Under the pieces are notes generated by a model. It saw nothing but the letters and a program-made list of their open reading frames with translations. It ran no database searches and was not told the DNA's origin. The position numbers were made by a program, and so were the translations under genes. Positions 8,441 to 17,489 of a stretch of DNA of 64,000 nucleotides are shown here, one piece after another; the stretch's first letter is position 1; each line of letters opens with the position of its first letter. The stretch spans positions 248,001 to 312,000 of the forward strand of contig NZ_FQVC01000001.1 of NCBI RefSeq assembly GCF_900128975.1, given 5' to 3'. The stretch comes from Devosia limi DSM 17137 (GTDB lineage Bacteria; Pseudomonadota; Alphaproteobacteria; Rhizobiales; Devosiaceae).

Positions 8441-10300
8441 CTATTGCGCCGCCGTTTCGAGATCGAGGAAGCCACCGGACTGGCGCTCCCACAGCTGGGC
8501 GTAGTGACCACCGGATGCGAGCAATTGGGCATGAGTGCCCGCCTCCACGATCTGGCCGGCTTCCAGGATCACCAGGCGATCCATCGAGGCGATGGTGGAC
8601 AGCCGGTGAGCAATGGCGATCACCGTCTTGCCCTGCATCAGCGTGGTCAGCTGTTCCTGGATCGCCGCTTCCACTTCGCTGTCGAGGGCGGAAGTGGCTT
8701 CGTCGAGCACCAGGATCGGGGCGTTCTTGAGCAGCACGCGGGCAATGGCGACGCGCTGGCGCTGCCCGCCCGAGAGCTTGACCCCGCGTTCGCCGACATG
8801 GGCGTCGTAGCCCGTGCGGCCCTTGGGATCGACCAGGCCCATGATGACATCATGCACCTTGGCCTGCTCGGCGGCCCGGATCATCTCCTCATCGCTGGCC
8901 GACTGGCGGCCATATTTGAGGTTCTCCCGCACCGAACGATGCAGCAGCGAGGTATCCTGGCTGACGAGGCCAATGGCGGCACGTACGCTTTCCTGGGTGA
9001 CATGGCGCACATCCTGCCCGTCGATGCGGATTGCTCCGTCCTGCACGTCGAACATGCGCAGGGCGAGATTGACCAGCGTCGACTTGCCCGAGCCGGAGCG
9101 GCCGACAAGGCCGATCTTTTCGCCGGGCTGGATGGTCAGGTTGAAATTGTCGATGACGCTGCCGGTCTTGCCGCGCCAATAGTTGAAGCTGACATTGTCG
9201 TAGACCAGCTCGCCCCTGGGCACGACCATGTCCCTGGCATCAGGTGCGTCCAGCATGGTCAGCGGCTGGGCGATGGTATCCATCGAGTCGCGGACGGTGC
9301 CGACCTGACGGAAGATGCTGGAGCCGATTTCGAGGATCCAGCCGCTCATGTTCATGATCTGCAGGGCGAACGGAATGGCTGTTGCCACTGCAGCCGCGGA
9401 TAGCGTGCCGCTGTTCCAGGCCGAGAGCGACAGCCAGGTGACCGAAACCACCAGGGCCGCGTTCAGCAGGAACAGGGTCGACCACATATAGGTGAAGACC
9501 CGCATGAGCTTGCGGAACGACACGGCGTGATCGTTGACCGAGTCAGCGACATAGCGATCCTCGTGCCCGCCAGTCGAGAAGGTCTTGAGCGTCTGGATAT
9601 TGGTGTAGCTGTCGACGATGCGGCCGGTCATCACCGATTTGCTCTCCGAGAGTTCCTCGGAATAGCGGGCGATCAGCGGCATGGTGATGGTGAACAGGAT
9701 CGCATAGGCCAGCAGCCACAGGCCGATCGGCACCAGCAGCACGATATCGAGCTGGGCCAGGACCACCACCGCGACGACCACGAAGATCAGCGCATACCAG
9801 GCCGCATCGATGGTGAGGTTCACCCCGATCTCGATGGCTTCGCCGGCCTGGATGATCTTGTTGGCGATGCGACCGGCAAAGTCGTTCTGGAAGAAGGTCC
9901 AGCTTTGCCGAATGACGTGAAAGTGGCTTTGCCAGCGCACCAGGTCCACCAGATTGGGGACAATGGCGTGATTGCGGATCAGCGTATCGAGCATGAAGGT
10001 GAGCGGGCGCACCACGACGACAACGGCAATCATCCAGAGCAGGGTCTGGCCATGGACATCGAAGATTTCGCCGGGATTGGTCGACGCCAGCATGCCGACG
10101 ACGAGACCGACAAAGATCGGCATCATGGCATCGGCGACCGATCCGATGGCGACCAGCACCATGCGGATGGCGAAAGCGGCCCGGAACTGGCCGATGAAAT
10201 ATTTCAGGAAGGCATTGAGGCCCATGGGCGGTTGCCGATTTTCGGCGAGCGCGGTGGGCGAATAGAGATGATCGAAATAGGTGATGACGCGGTTGAACAT
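8441..10300 (-). CDS. ABC exporter half-transporter (TMD-NBD), paralogue 2
   Basis: This 619-residue fused membrane and ATPase protein is the middle of three tandem paralogues. It has six membrane helices (about 40-330), Walker A GRSGSGKST, signature LSGGQRQRVAIARVLL, Walker B ILVLDEATSALD and the H-loop IAIAHRLS. All catalytic elements are present, so both sites of a homodimer would be competent. The phrase RIVDSYTNIQTLKTFS after the fourth helix is a coupling region shared with the third paralogue. The ATG at 10298-10300 starts an N-terminus (MFNRVITYFDHLYSP) with similar amphipathic character to its neighbours. The substrate is unknown. A heterodimer with either neighbour is an alternative to a homodimer. 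Confidence 0.9.
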   Translation of the reverse strand: MFNRVITYFDHLYSPTALAENRQPPMGLNAFLKYFIGQFRAAFAIRMVLVAIGSVADAMMPIFVGLVVGMLASTNPGEIFDVHGQTLLWMIAVVVVVRPLTFMLDTLIRNHAIVPNLVDLVRWQSHFHVIRQSWTFFQNDFAGRIANKIIQAGEAIEIGVNLTIDAAWYALIFVVVAVVVLAQLDIVLLVPIGLWLLAYAILFTITMPLIARYSEELSESKSVMTGRIVDSYTNIQTLKTFSTGGHEDRYVADSVNDHAVSFRKLMRVFTYMWSTLFLLNAALVVSVTWLSLSAWNSGTLSAAAVATAIPFALQIMNMSGWILEIGSSIFRQVGTVRDSMDTIAQPLTMLDAPDARDMVVPRGELVYDNVSFNYWRGKTGSVIDNFNLTIQPGEKIGLVGRSGSGKSTLVNLALRMFDVQDGAIRIDGQDVRHVTQESVRAAIGLVSQDTSLLHRSVRENLKYGRQSASDEEMIRAAEQAKVHDVIMGLVDPKGRTGYDAHVGERGVKLSGGQRQRVAIARVLLKNAPILVLDEATSALDSEVEAAIQEQLTTLMQGKTVIAIAHRLSTIASMDRLVILEAGQIVEAGTHAQLLASGGHYAQLWERQSGGFLDLETAAQ

Positions 10301-10630
10301 GTTGAGCTCATTCTTTTTGAGCCGCGCCTGACGGAGACTGGGCTCAGGTCAGGTTCGGTATCGGTGCACGGGTTTACGTTGAGCAGCGAGGGGGACCGGT
10401 GAGGCACCGGGATGCGCGCTTGCGGTAATGGCCGTTTCGGTATTGTCACCCATCGTGGGTCTCCTTGGTTTGATTGCGCCCTTCCCCATGGGAGGGCGGA
10501 ATTTGGGGCGTCGTGCGCCCCGATTGGTGCTGCGATTATGGAGGTCACGACACCCCCACCCTAACCCTCCCCCACAAGGGGGAGGGAATAGATTGTGTTT
10601 GCGGCGCACTCGGCGGGGAGCCCGCCAAGG
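10301..10630. other. Non-coding gap between ABC exporter genes, with one family A repeat
   Basis: This gap separates the second and third exporter genes. It holds a family A palindrome at 10551-10586 (CCCTCCCCCACAAGGGGGAGGG) placed just after the third gene in its direction of transcription. The remainder, 10301-10550, would contain the promoter of the second exporter, but no site is convincing. No gene is seen. Confidence 0.6.
10551..10586. repeat. C-rich palindromic repeat, family A
   Basis: CACCCCCACCCTAACCCTCC is followed by a mirrored GGGGGAGGG arm around a CACAAG centre. It is the same family as the copies at 1611 and 43.1-49.9 kb. Confidence 0.75.
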
Positions 10631-12493
10631 TTACTGCGCGGCTTCCTCGGACTGGTCGGCGTCGATGAAGCCGCCGGACTGGCGCTGCCAGAGGCTGGAA
10701 TAGATGCCGCCGGTTTCGAGCAGCTGGGCGTGGGTGCCCTGCTCGACGATGCGGCCCTTATCCAGCACCACGAGGCGATCCATCATGGCGATGGTCGACA
10801 GGCGGTGGGCAATGGCGATGACGGTCTTGCCCTTCATCAGCAATTGCAGCTGCCCCTGGATGGCCGCCTCGACTTCGCTGTCGAGCGCCGAGGTGGCTTC
10901 GTCCAGCACCAGGATCGGGGCGTTCTTGAGCAGCACCCGCGCAATGGCGATGCGCTGGCGCTGACCGCCCGAAAGCTTGACCCCGCGTTCGCCGACATGG
11001 GCATCGAAGCCGCGCCGGCCCTTGGGATCGCTCAGCGTTTCGATGAACGCCGTCGCTTCGGCCTGATCGGCCGCTGCGCGCATCATCTCTTCGGTCGCAT
11101 CGGGGCGGCCATAGATGATGTTATCGCGCACCGAGCGATGCAGGAGCGAAGTATCCTGGGTGACCACGCCGATATTGGCGCGCAGGGAATCCTGCGTGAC
11201 CGTGGCGATATCCTTGCCATCGATCAGGATCTGGCCCGATTGCCGGTCATAGAAGCGCAGCAGCAGGTTGACGATGGTCGACTTGCCGGCGCCGGAGCGA
11301 CCGACAAGGCCGATCTTCTCGCCGGGCTGGATATGTAGGTTCAGCCCTTCGATGACGCCGCTGTTCTTGCCGTAGTGGAAGCTGACATTGTCGAACCTGA
11401 TGTCACCCTTGACCGTGCCGATCGGCTTGGCATCGGGGGCATCGGCGACAATGCGCGGCAACGAGATCGACGAAATACCATCGCGCACCGTGCCGATATT
11501 TTCGAACAGGGCGGCCATTTCCCACATGACCCACTGGCTCATGCCCTGGAAGCGCATGACCAGGCCCAGCGACACGGCGATGGCGCCGGGCGACATGGCA
11601 TTGCCCAGCCACAGCCAGATGCCGACGGCACCGACGCAGAACAGCAGCAGCGAATTGAGCCACACCACAAGCACGTTGAGCACGGTGGCCATCCGCATCT
11701 GGCGATAGACCGTATCGAGGAAGCCATCCATGGCCTCGCGAGCGTAGCGCTCCTCCCGATTGGAATGGGAGAACAGCTTGACCGTGGCGATATTGGTATA
11801 GCTATCGACAATTCGGCCGGTCATCACCGAGCGCGCGTCGGCCTGTGCCTCGGAGACTTTGCCCAGACGCGGGATGAAATAGAACATCAGCGCGGAATAG
11901 CCGATGACCCAGCCCAGGAATGGCAGGGCGAGGCGCCAATCGGTCGACGCCGCCAGAATGGTCGCGCCGGTGAAATACACCACCACATAGACCAGCATAT
12001 CGAGCAGCTTCATCACCACTTCGCGCACTGCGAGCGAGGTCTGCATGAGCTTGGCACCGATGCGGCCGGCAAACTCATCCTGGAAATAGCTCATCGACTG
12101 ACGGATGAGATAGCGATGGCTCATCCAGCGGATGCGCTGGGGGAAATTGCCCAGGAGCGTCTGATTGGTCGTGGCGGTGCCAATGGTGACGAGGGCCGGC
12201 AGGACCAGCACGACGAAGGCCCCCATCAGCCCGAGCCGCCAGCCTTCGGTGGCGAGGAAGGTCGACTTGTCGGCAGCGGCCAGCCAGTTGACGATATCGC
12301 CGATGAAGCCGAACAGCAGGATTTCGCTGGCGGCAATCAGCGCCGCCGTCACCGACATCAGCGCCAGCCACTTCTTGGCGCCATGGCTGTAATGCAGGCA
12401 GAATGCCAGCAAGCCCTGAGGCGGTTCGGCCGGCTCAGCTGGAGGATAGGGATCGAGTCGCTGTTCAAACCAGCGCAACATTGGCTTCACCAT
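10631..12493 (-). CDS. ABC exporter half-transporter (TMD-NBD), paralogue 3
   Basis: This 620-residue protein is the first-transcribed of three tandem exporter paralogues, separated from the second by a 330 bp gap that contains a repeat. It has six membrane helices (about 45-345) and an ATPase domain with Walker A GRSGAGKST, signature LSGGQRQRIAIARVLL, Walker B ILVLDEATSALD and H-loop IAIAHRLS. The C-terminus ends SGGFIDADQSEEAAQ, an acidic tail like those of its neighbours. I use the ATG at 12491-12493 (MVKPMLRWFEQRLDPYPP). An ATG 16 codons upstream is possible but lies in sequence without family character. It is divergent from pepN, with a 304 bp shared upstream region. The substrate is unknown. 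Confidence 0.9.
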   Translation of the reverse strand: MVKPMLRWFEQRLDPYPPAEPAEPPQGLLAFCLHYSHGAKKWLALMSVTAALIAASEILLFGFIGDIVNWLAAADKSTFLATEGWRLGLMGAFVVLVLPALVTIGTATTNQTLLGNFPQRIRWMSHRYLIRQSMSYFQDEFAGRIGAKLMQTSLAVREVVMKLLDMLVYVVVYFTGATILAASTDWRLALPFLGWVIGYSALMFYFIPRLGKVSEAQADARSVMTGRIVDSYTNIATVKLFSHSNREERYAREAMDGFLDTVYRQMRMATVLNVLVVWLNSLLLFCVGAVGIWLWLGNAMSPGAIAVSLGLVMRFQGMSQWVMWEMAALFENIGTVRDGISSISLPRIVADAPDAKPIGTVKGDIRFDNVSFHYGKNSGVIEGLNLHIQPGEKIGLVGRSGAGKSTIVNLLLRFYDRQSGQILIDGKDIATVTQDSLRANIGVVTQDTSLLHRSVRDNIIYGRPDATEEMMRAAADQAEATAFIETLSDPKGRRGFDAHVGERGVKLSGGQRQRIAIARVLLKNAPILVLDEATSALDSEVEAAIQGQLQLLMKGKTVIAIAHRLSTIAMMDRLVVLDKGRIVEQGTHAQLLETGGIYSSLWQRQSGGFIDADQSEEAAQ

Positions 12494-12797
12494 GTTTAAT
12501 ACTTTCGGCGCATTTCGCGGGCGGGAGTCGCGGGACTTCAAGCGCGCTTGAGGTCAGGCGCAAAGGCCTACGCGAGCGAGCCGACGAGCAATATTGGATA
12601 CCGCGCTCGATACGCCCACAATTTGACGCAGAGGAGACACGTGCTGGCAACCGCGGCAGCCCCTCCCCAATGCCGTCCCAATTGACGTACAAGAGAGTGC
12701 CCAGCAGTCGCAAGTTGCTTAGGATACACGAAAGCACCGAGTCGACTGTTGCGGCCCGGCCACAATCAATTTCCAGACGTTACACCCGGAACATTCA
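12494..12797. promoter_or_regulatory. Divergent intergenic region between ABC exporter 3 and pepN
   Basis: This 304 bp gap must contain the outward promoters of both flanking genes because they are divergent. No -35/-10 pair, palindrome or repeat of the window's families stood out. Open frames crossing it have no plausible start or family sequence, so I treat it as non-coding. Confidence 0.5.
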
Positions 12798-15434
12798 ATG
12801 CGCACCGAAACCGAACACACGATCTATCTCAAGGATTACGCACCGAGCCCATACCGGATCGTCAGCGTCGACCTGGATTTCCGCATTGGCGAAGAGGCCA
12901 CGCGGGTGCGCGCGCAACTGACGGTGGAGCCGCGCCCGGAAACGGCGCCGGGCACGCCGCTGGTGCTGGACGGGGAGGAATTGAGCCTGTCCTCCATCGC
13001 CATCGATGGGGCACCGCTGATGCTGTCGGCCTATGCAGCGGGTCCGCAGGGCCTGACCATCGTCGAGCCGCCGCTGCGCCGGTTTGTGCTGGAGACCGAG
13101 GTTTCGCTGCAGCCGGAAGGCAATACCAAGCTGATGGGGCTGTATCGCTCCAACGGCGTCTGGTGCACCCAGTGCGAGCCGGAAGGCTTCCGCCGCATTA
13201 CCTATTATCTCGACCGCCCCGACGCGCTCGCCACGTTCAAGGTGACAATGACGGCGCCGCTGGCGCTGGCGCCGGTGCTGCTGGCCAATGGCAATCTCGT
13301 CGCCAAAGGCGATGCCGGCGACGGCAGGCACTTTGCGGTGTGGGAGGACCCCTTCCCCAAGCCGGCATACCTGTTTGCGCTGGTGGCGGGCGATCTGGGC
13401 TCGATCACCGACAGCTTCACCACGGCCTCGGGCCGCAAGGTGGACCTGGCGATCTATTGCGAGCACGGCAAGGAAGACCAGTGCGACTGGGCGATGGACA
13501 GCCTCAAGCGCTCGATGGCCTGGGACGAACGCCGCTTTGGGCGCGAATATGATCTCGACATGTTCAACATCGTCGCCGTCAGCGATTTCAATTTCGGGGC
13601 GATGGAGAACAAGGGGCTCAATATCTTCAACGACCGGCTGGTGTTCGCCAAGCCGGAGACCGCGACCGACGCCAATTATGCGGGCATCGAACGGGTGATT
13701 GCGCATGAATATTTCCACAATTGGACCGGCAATCGCATCACCTGCCGCGACTGGTTCCAGCTGTGCCTGAAGGAAGGGCTGACGGTCTATCGCGACCAGG
13801 AATTCTCGTCGGATGAGCGCAGCCGCGCCGTGCAGCGCATCCACGACGTGCAGAACCTGCGCAGCGCGCAATTCCCCGAGGATGGTGGCCCGCTGGCCCA
13901 TGCGCCGCGCCCGGACCAGTATCGCGAGATCAACAACTTCTACACGACCACGGTCTACGAAAAGGGCGCCGAAATCGTGCGCATGCTGGCGACGCTGCTG
14001 GGCGAAGCCGATTTCCGCAAGGGTATGGACCTCTATTTCGAGCGCCATGATGGCGAGGCCACCACGATCGAGGCGTTCCTGACCGTGTTTGCCGACGCCA
14101 CTGGCGTCGATCTCGAGCAGTTCAAGACCTGGTATCTGCAGGCGGGCACGCCGCAGGTGACGGTCAAGGATGCCTATGACGCAGCCAGCCAGACCTACAC
14201 GCTGACCATCAGCCAGAAGACCGAGCCGACGCCGGGCCAGCCGACGAAATCGCCACTGGTCATCCCGATCAAGTTCGGTCTGATCGGCCCCAATGGCAGC
14301 CCGATGGGCTGGAATGCGGTCACGGGCGGGAGCGTGCGCGACGACATGATCGTGCTCGACCAGGAGAGCGTGACGCTGACCTTCAGCGGGGTAGCCAACA
14401 AGCCGGTGCCATCGCTGTTCCGTGGCTTTTCGGCCCCGGTGCAGGTGCATTCGGACCTGACCCAGGAGGACAATCTGTTCCTGGCACGGCATGACAGCGA
14501 TCCGTTCAACCGCTGGGAGGCGCTGCAGGATGTCAGCACGGCGCTGATGGTGGACGCAGCGCGCGGCAAGGCCTGGGGCAATGCGGCGATCGAAGCGCTG
14601 CGCAGCGCCCTGGCCGAGACACTGGCCAATGACAGCCTCGACGATGCGTTCAAGGCGCAGGCCCTGACCATTCCCGATGAATCGCTGATCGCGCGGGCCA
14701 TTGGCAGCGATGTCGATCCCGAGCGCGTGCATGCGGTGCGCAGCGAGTTGATCCGGGCAGTGTTCGCCCCCATCGCAAGCACGCTGGAAGCGGCTTATCA
14801 CGGCTTGACCAGCACGGTGCCCTATGCGCCCGACACCGCACAATCGGGCCGCCGCTCGCTGCGCAACCGGCTGCTGTCGCTGCTGGTGCAATCGAGCGAT
14901 GGCGGTGCGGCCCTGGCTGCCAAGCAGTATGGCGAGGCCACCAACATGACCGACCGGCTGGCGGCGCTGGCGGTGATCGGCGCGCAATGGACGCCGGAGG
15001 CCCCGGCCCTGCTCGCCGATTTCCGCACCCGCTTTGCCGGCGATCCACTGGTCTTCGACAAGTGGCTGACGGTGTCGGCCAGTGCCCATGACGACGGCGT
15101 CATCGAGCGGATGCGCGCGATCCTGGCGGATCCGAGCTTTCCCAGGAACAACCCGAACCGGCTGCGTTCGCTGGTGGGGACGTTCGTGATGGGCAATCCG
15201 GTGCAGTTCACCCGCGCCGATGGCGCCGGTTTCCGCTTCGTCACCGAATTCGTGACCGATGTGGATACGCGCAATCCGCAGGTCGCGGCGCGGGTTCTGA
15301 CCGGCTTCCGCATCTGGCCGCTGCTGGAGCCGAAGCGGCGCGAGGCAGCGCGGTCGGCCCTTACCGCATTGCAGGCGGCGGGCAGCCTGAGCCGCAACAG
15401 CGCGGATATCCTGACTCGCATGCTGGCAAGCTAA
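12798..15434 (+). CDS. pepN: Aminopeptidase N
   Basis: The 878-residue protein is a proteobacterial-type M1 aminopeptidase. The exopeptidase motif GAMEN lies at 267-271. The zinc motif HEYFHNWTGNR begins at His303, with catalytic Glu304, second zinc ligand His307, and the third ligand Glu326 in LKEGLTVYRD. A C-terminal alpha-helical domain (about 550-878) ends in an Arg-rich SLSRNSADILTRMLAS. The enzyme removes N-terminal residues from peptides in the cytoplasm in the last steps of protein turnover. Its length matches the usual 870-890 residues. The ATG at 12798 gives the usual short N-terminus (MRTETEHTIYLKDYAPSPY). It is a single-gene unit, and a hairpin lies about 60 bp after its stop. Confidence 0.96.
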   Translation: MRTETEHTIYLKDYAPSPYRIVSVDLDFRIGEEATRVRAQLTVEPRPETAPGTPLVLDGEELSLSSIAIDGAPLMLSAYAAGPQGLTIVEPPLRRFVLETEVSLQPEGNTKLMGLYRSNGVWCTQCEPEGFRRITYYLDRPDALATFKVTMTAPLALAPVLLANGNLVAKGDAGDGRHFAVWEDPFPKPAYLFALVAGDLGSITDSFTTASGRKVDLAIYCEHGKEDQCDWAMDSLKRSMAWDERRFGREYDLDMFNIVAVSDFNFGAMENKGLNIFNDRLVFAKPETATDANYAGIERVIAHEYFHNWTGNRITCRDWFQLCLKEGLTVYRDQEFSSDERSRAVQRIHDVQNLRSAQFPEDGGPLAHAPRPDQYREINNFYTTTVYEKGAEIVRMLATLLGEADFRKGMDLYFERHDGEATTIEAFLTVFADATGVDLEQFKTWYLQAGTPQVTVKDAYDAASQTYTLTISQKTEPTPGQPTKSPLVIPIKFGLIGPNGSPMGWNAVTGGSVRDDMIVLDQESVTLTFSGVANKPVPSLFRGFSAPVQVHSDLTQEDNLFLARHDSDPFNRWEALQDVSTALMVDAARGKAWGNAAIEALRSALAETLANDSLDDAFKAQALTIPDESLIARAIGSDVDPERVHAVRSELIRAVFAPIASTLEAAYHGLTSTVPYAPDTAQSGRRSLRNRLLSLLVQSSDGGAALAAKQYGEATNMTDRLAALAVIGAQWTPEAPALLADFRTRFAGDPLVFDKWLTVSASAHDDGVIERMRAILADPSFPRNNPNRLRSLVGTFVMGNPVQFTRADGAGFRFVTEFVTDVDTRNPQVAARVLTGFRIWPLLEPKRREAARSALTALQAAGSLSRNSADILTRMLAS

Positions 15435-15496
15435 ATCTCCGGCTTCGTTGGAAGAATTTTTCTTTCGGCCTAAGTGATTCAGGAGACTCACGATTT

Positions 15497-15523
15497 TCCG
15501 GCGCGCACCAGAAGTGCGCCGGA
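15497..15523 (+). terminator. Possible terminator hairpin after pepN
   Basis: TCCGGCGCGCAC and GTGCGCCGGA pair as a GC-rich stem with a two-base bulge and a short loop, 62 nt after the pepN stop codon. No T-run follows, so if it ends transcription it does not do so in the classic Rho-independent way. Confidence 0.35.
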
Positions 15524-15612
15524 GTGGGTCTGGACAAGATGGGCCTGCTTGATTCATTGTTTGTTAAGGGCAAATCGGGCGGGTCCAAAACCCTGAATTT
15601 ACGGAGATTTTC

Positions 15613-17268
15613 ATGCGGTCGGCGGATTTATCCGGCGCCGGCGCTGAGCGATTCAGCGTGGGCAAAGCGGGGACAAACAGGCCTCGCCAGGAGTCATCTT
15701 CCAGGTCCGATATCACCACATCCCTGCGCCAGCGCATTTCGCCGATCACCGCCGCCGTCGCGTTGTCGGTTATGCTGTGCGCCACGGTCTTTGTCATCTT
15801 CGACACCGTCCGCACCATCCAAGATGCGCGTGGACAACTCGCCCTGATTGGCCGCGCCATGGCCAGCGACCTGCTGGACCTGTCGCCCGAAACCATCGTC
15901 GTGACCCTCAACGAATCCATCCACGCCTACCGTCCCGATGCGACAGCGACACTGCGCAGCGCGGACAGCGCGCCGGTGGGGCTGGTCAGCCATGATATTG
16001 CCGAAGGGCCCGATGGTATCGTGTCGCTGGAACTGGACCAGACCGAGGCACTGGCCGGGATCTGGCAACGTGGCCTGGGCGCCTATGCGCTGGCCTTGCT
16101 GATCGTGGTGCTGACCTGGCGCCGTCCCGGGGCCGGCGACAAGCCGGATGCCTGGCAGCGCCGCACCTATCAGACCCTGGCCAGCGCCATTCCGCTCGGC
16201 GTTGCCTGCTGGACCAAAACTGGCTCGCTGATCGTCTGCAACCAGCAATACCGAGACCGACTGAGCCTCAACAGCAGCGCCGTGACCTATCACGATGCGG
16301 TCAAGCAGCTGATCCAGGGCGGCTATATCAAGCTGCTGAGCGAGGACAATCACAACCGCCTGCTGGAACTGCACCGCGAAGACGGCTCCTGCCTGATGAT
16401 CGATGAGCGGCCACTGGGGGAAGGCGGGTTCATGACGCTGGTGTCCGACGTGACCGAGGCCAAGCGCACGGACACGCTGCTCAATGCGATCCGCGAGGAA
16501 CAGCGCCTGCTGGCTCGTCGCTATCACGAGGAAAAGCTCAAGGCCGAAGCCGCCAGCCGTTCCAAGACCAATTTCCTGGCCCATCTCAGCCACGACATCC
16601 GCACCCCGCTCAACCACATTATCGGCTTTGCCGAGCTGATGAAGCACCAGACCTATGGGCCGCTGGGTGATGACCGCTACGCTGACTATGTGCAGTCGAT
16701 CAAGGCATCGGGCGAGCACCTGCTGGCGTCGTTTGCCACCATTCTCGATCTGGCGGAGCTCGAAGGCGGCCAGAAGCAGATGCGCAGCGATGCGGTGCCG
16801 GTGGATGACCTGCTGGACGGCATGGCGCAGCGCTTCCGCGGCCAGGCCAACCGCGCCGGACTGACGCTGGTCGTTGGCGAACCCTGTGGCGCAGTGCTCA
16901 CTGCGGATCGACTGGGCATGCAGCGCATGCTGGGCAATATCATCGAGAATGCCGTGCGCTTTACGCCCAGCGGCGGGCGGGTCACCCTCGCCGCCTTCGC
17001 CGCCCATGACGGCGTGGTGCTGGAAGTTTCCGATACCGGCCTGGGCATGAGCGAGGAACGGCTGGCGAGCCTGTCGCAGCCCTTCGCGCTGGGTGATGCG
17101 ACCTTTACCCGCGAGGGCATTGGCCCAGGGCTGGGCATCTCCATCGCCCGCGCCATTGCCGAACTCAGCGGCGGACGCATGGCCATCGATTCCAGCCCAT
17201 CGCTGGGGACGACGGTGGCCATCTCCCTGCCGCTACCCATGCAGGACGTCATGCAGGCGGCGGAGTAG
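15613..17268 (+). CDS. Membrane sensor histidine kinase
   Basis: The 551-residue kinase has two membrane segments (about 44-64 and 156-169) enclosing a ~90-residue periplasmic part. A PAS-like region (about 190-285) follows, then a coiled segment, a HisKA domain with phospho-acceptor His327 in LAHLSHDIRTPLN, and a HATPase domain with the N-box NIIENAVRF and G-boxes DTGLGM and GPGLGISI. The extended dimerisation sequence (YADYVQSIKASGEHLLAS) resembles kinases related to PleC and DivJ, but I cannot assign a name. No response regulator is adjacent, so it is an orphan. The ATG at 15613 has GGAG 6 nt upstream. A 56-codon gene starts 5 nt after its stop and is probably cotranscribed. Confidence 0.85.
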   Translation: MRSADLSGAGAERFSVGKAGTNRPRQESSSRSDITTSLRQRISPITAAVALSVMLCATVFVIFDTVRTIQDARGQLALIGRAMASDLLDLSPETIVVTLNESIHAYRPDATATLRSADSAPVGLVSHDIAEGPDGIVSLELDQTEALAGIWQRGLGAYALALLIVVLTWRRPGAGDKPDAWQRRTYQTLASAIPLGVACWTKTGSLIVCNQQYRDRLSLNSSAVTYHDAVKQLIQGGYIKLLSEDNHNRLLELHREDGSCLMIDERPLGEGGFMTLVSDVTEAKRTDTLLNAIREEQRLLARRYHEEKLKAEAASRSKTNFLAHLSHDIRTPLNHIIGFAELMKHQTYGPLGDDRYADYVQSIKASGEHLLASFATILDLAELEGGQKQMRSDAVPVDDLLDGMAQRFRGQANRAGLTLVVGEPCGAVLTADRLGMQRMLGNIIENAVRFTPSGGRVTLAAFAAHDGVVLEVSDTGLGMSEERLASLSQPFALGDATFTREGIGPGLGISIARAIAELSGGRMAIDSSPSLGTTVAISLPLPMQDVMQAAE

Positions 17269-17273
17269 CGACG

Positions 17274-17444
17274 ATGAACCGGGCATGGCACGAGGCGCAT
17301 CCAATACCGGCCAAGGCGACGCTGGCGCAGCGGGTAGACTGGCACCTGGAGCACGCCCGCGAATGCGGCTGCCGGGAGATGCCGGAGAGCGTCAAACGCG
17401 AGCTGGAACGGCGGGGCGAGGTGGTTCCGGTGCGGAAGGGGTAG
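17274..17444 (+). CDS. Small conserved-type protein, unknown function
   Basis: The 56-residue product begins MNRAWHEAHPIPAKATLAQR and ends VVPVRKG at a TAG (17442-17444). It starts 5 nt after the sensor-kinase stop, so translational coupling is likely. It is hydrophilic, with one HLEHARECGC stretch containing His and Cys residues in a helix-like context (Cys31, Cys33), which could bind metal. Small proteins with the WHEAHPMP...TLEQR pattern occur in many alphaproteobacteria without known function; this is from memory and has not been checked. Its codon use follows that of its neighbours (GC-rich third positions), which supports real coding. Confidence 0.7.
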   Translation: MNRAWHEAHPIPAKATLAQRVDWHLEHARECGCREMPESVKRELERRGEVVPVRKG

Positions 17445-17489
17445 CGGTCAGCGCCGCCCATTCACCGTGCCAACGCGCGCCCGCAGGGG

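Noticed and set aside
12795..15557. Open frame of 920 codons on the minus strand opposite pepN.
   Set aside because: It is antisense to pepN with all catalytic motifs intact. The product is Gln/Arg/His-rich with no domain, an effect of GC-rich third positions.
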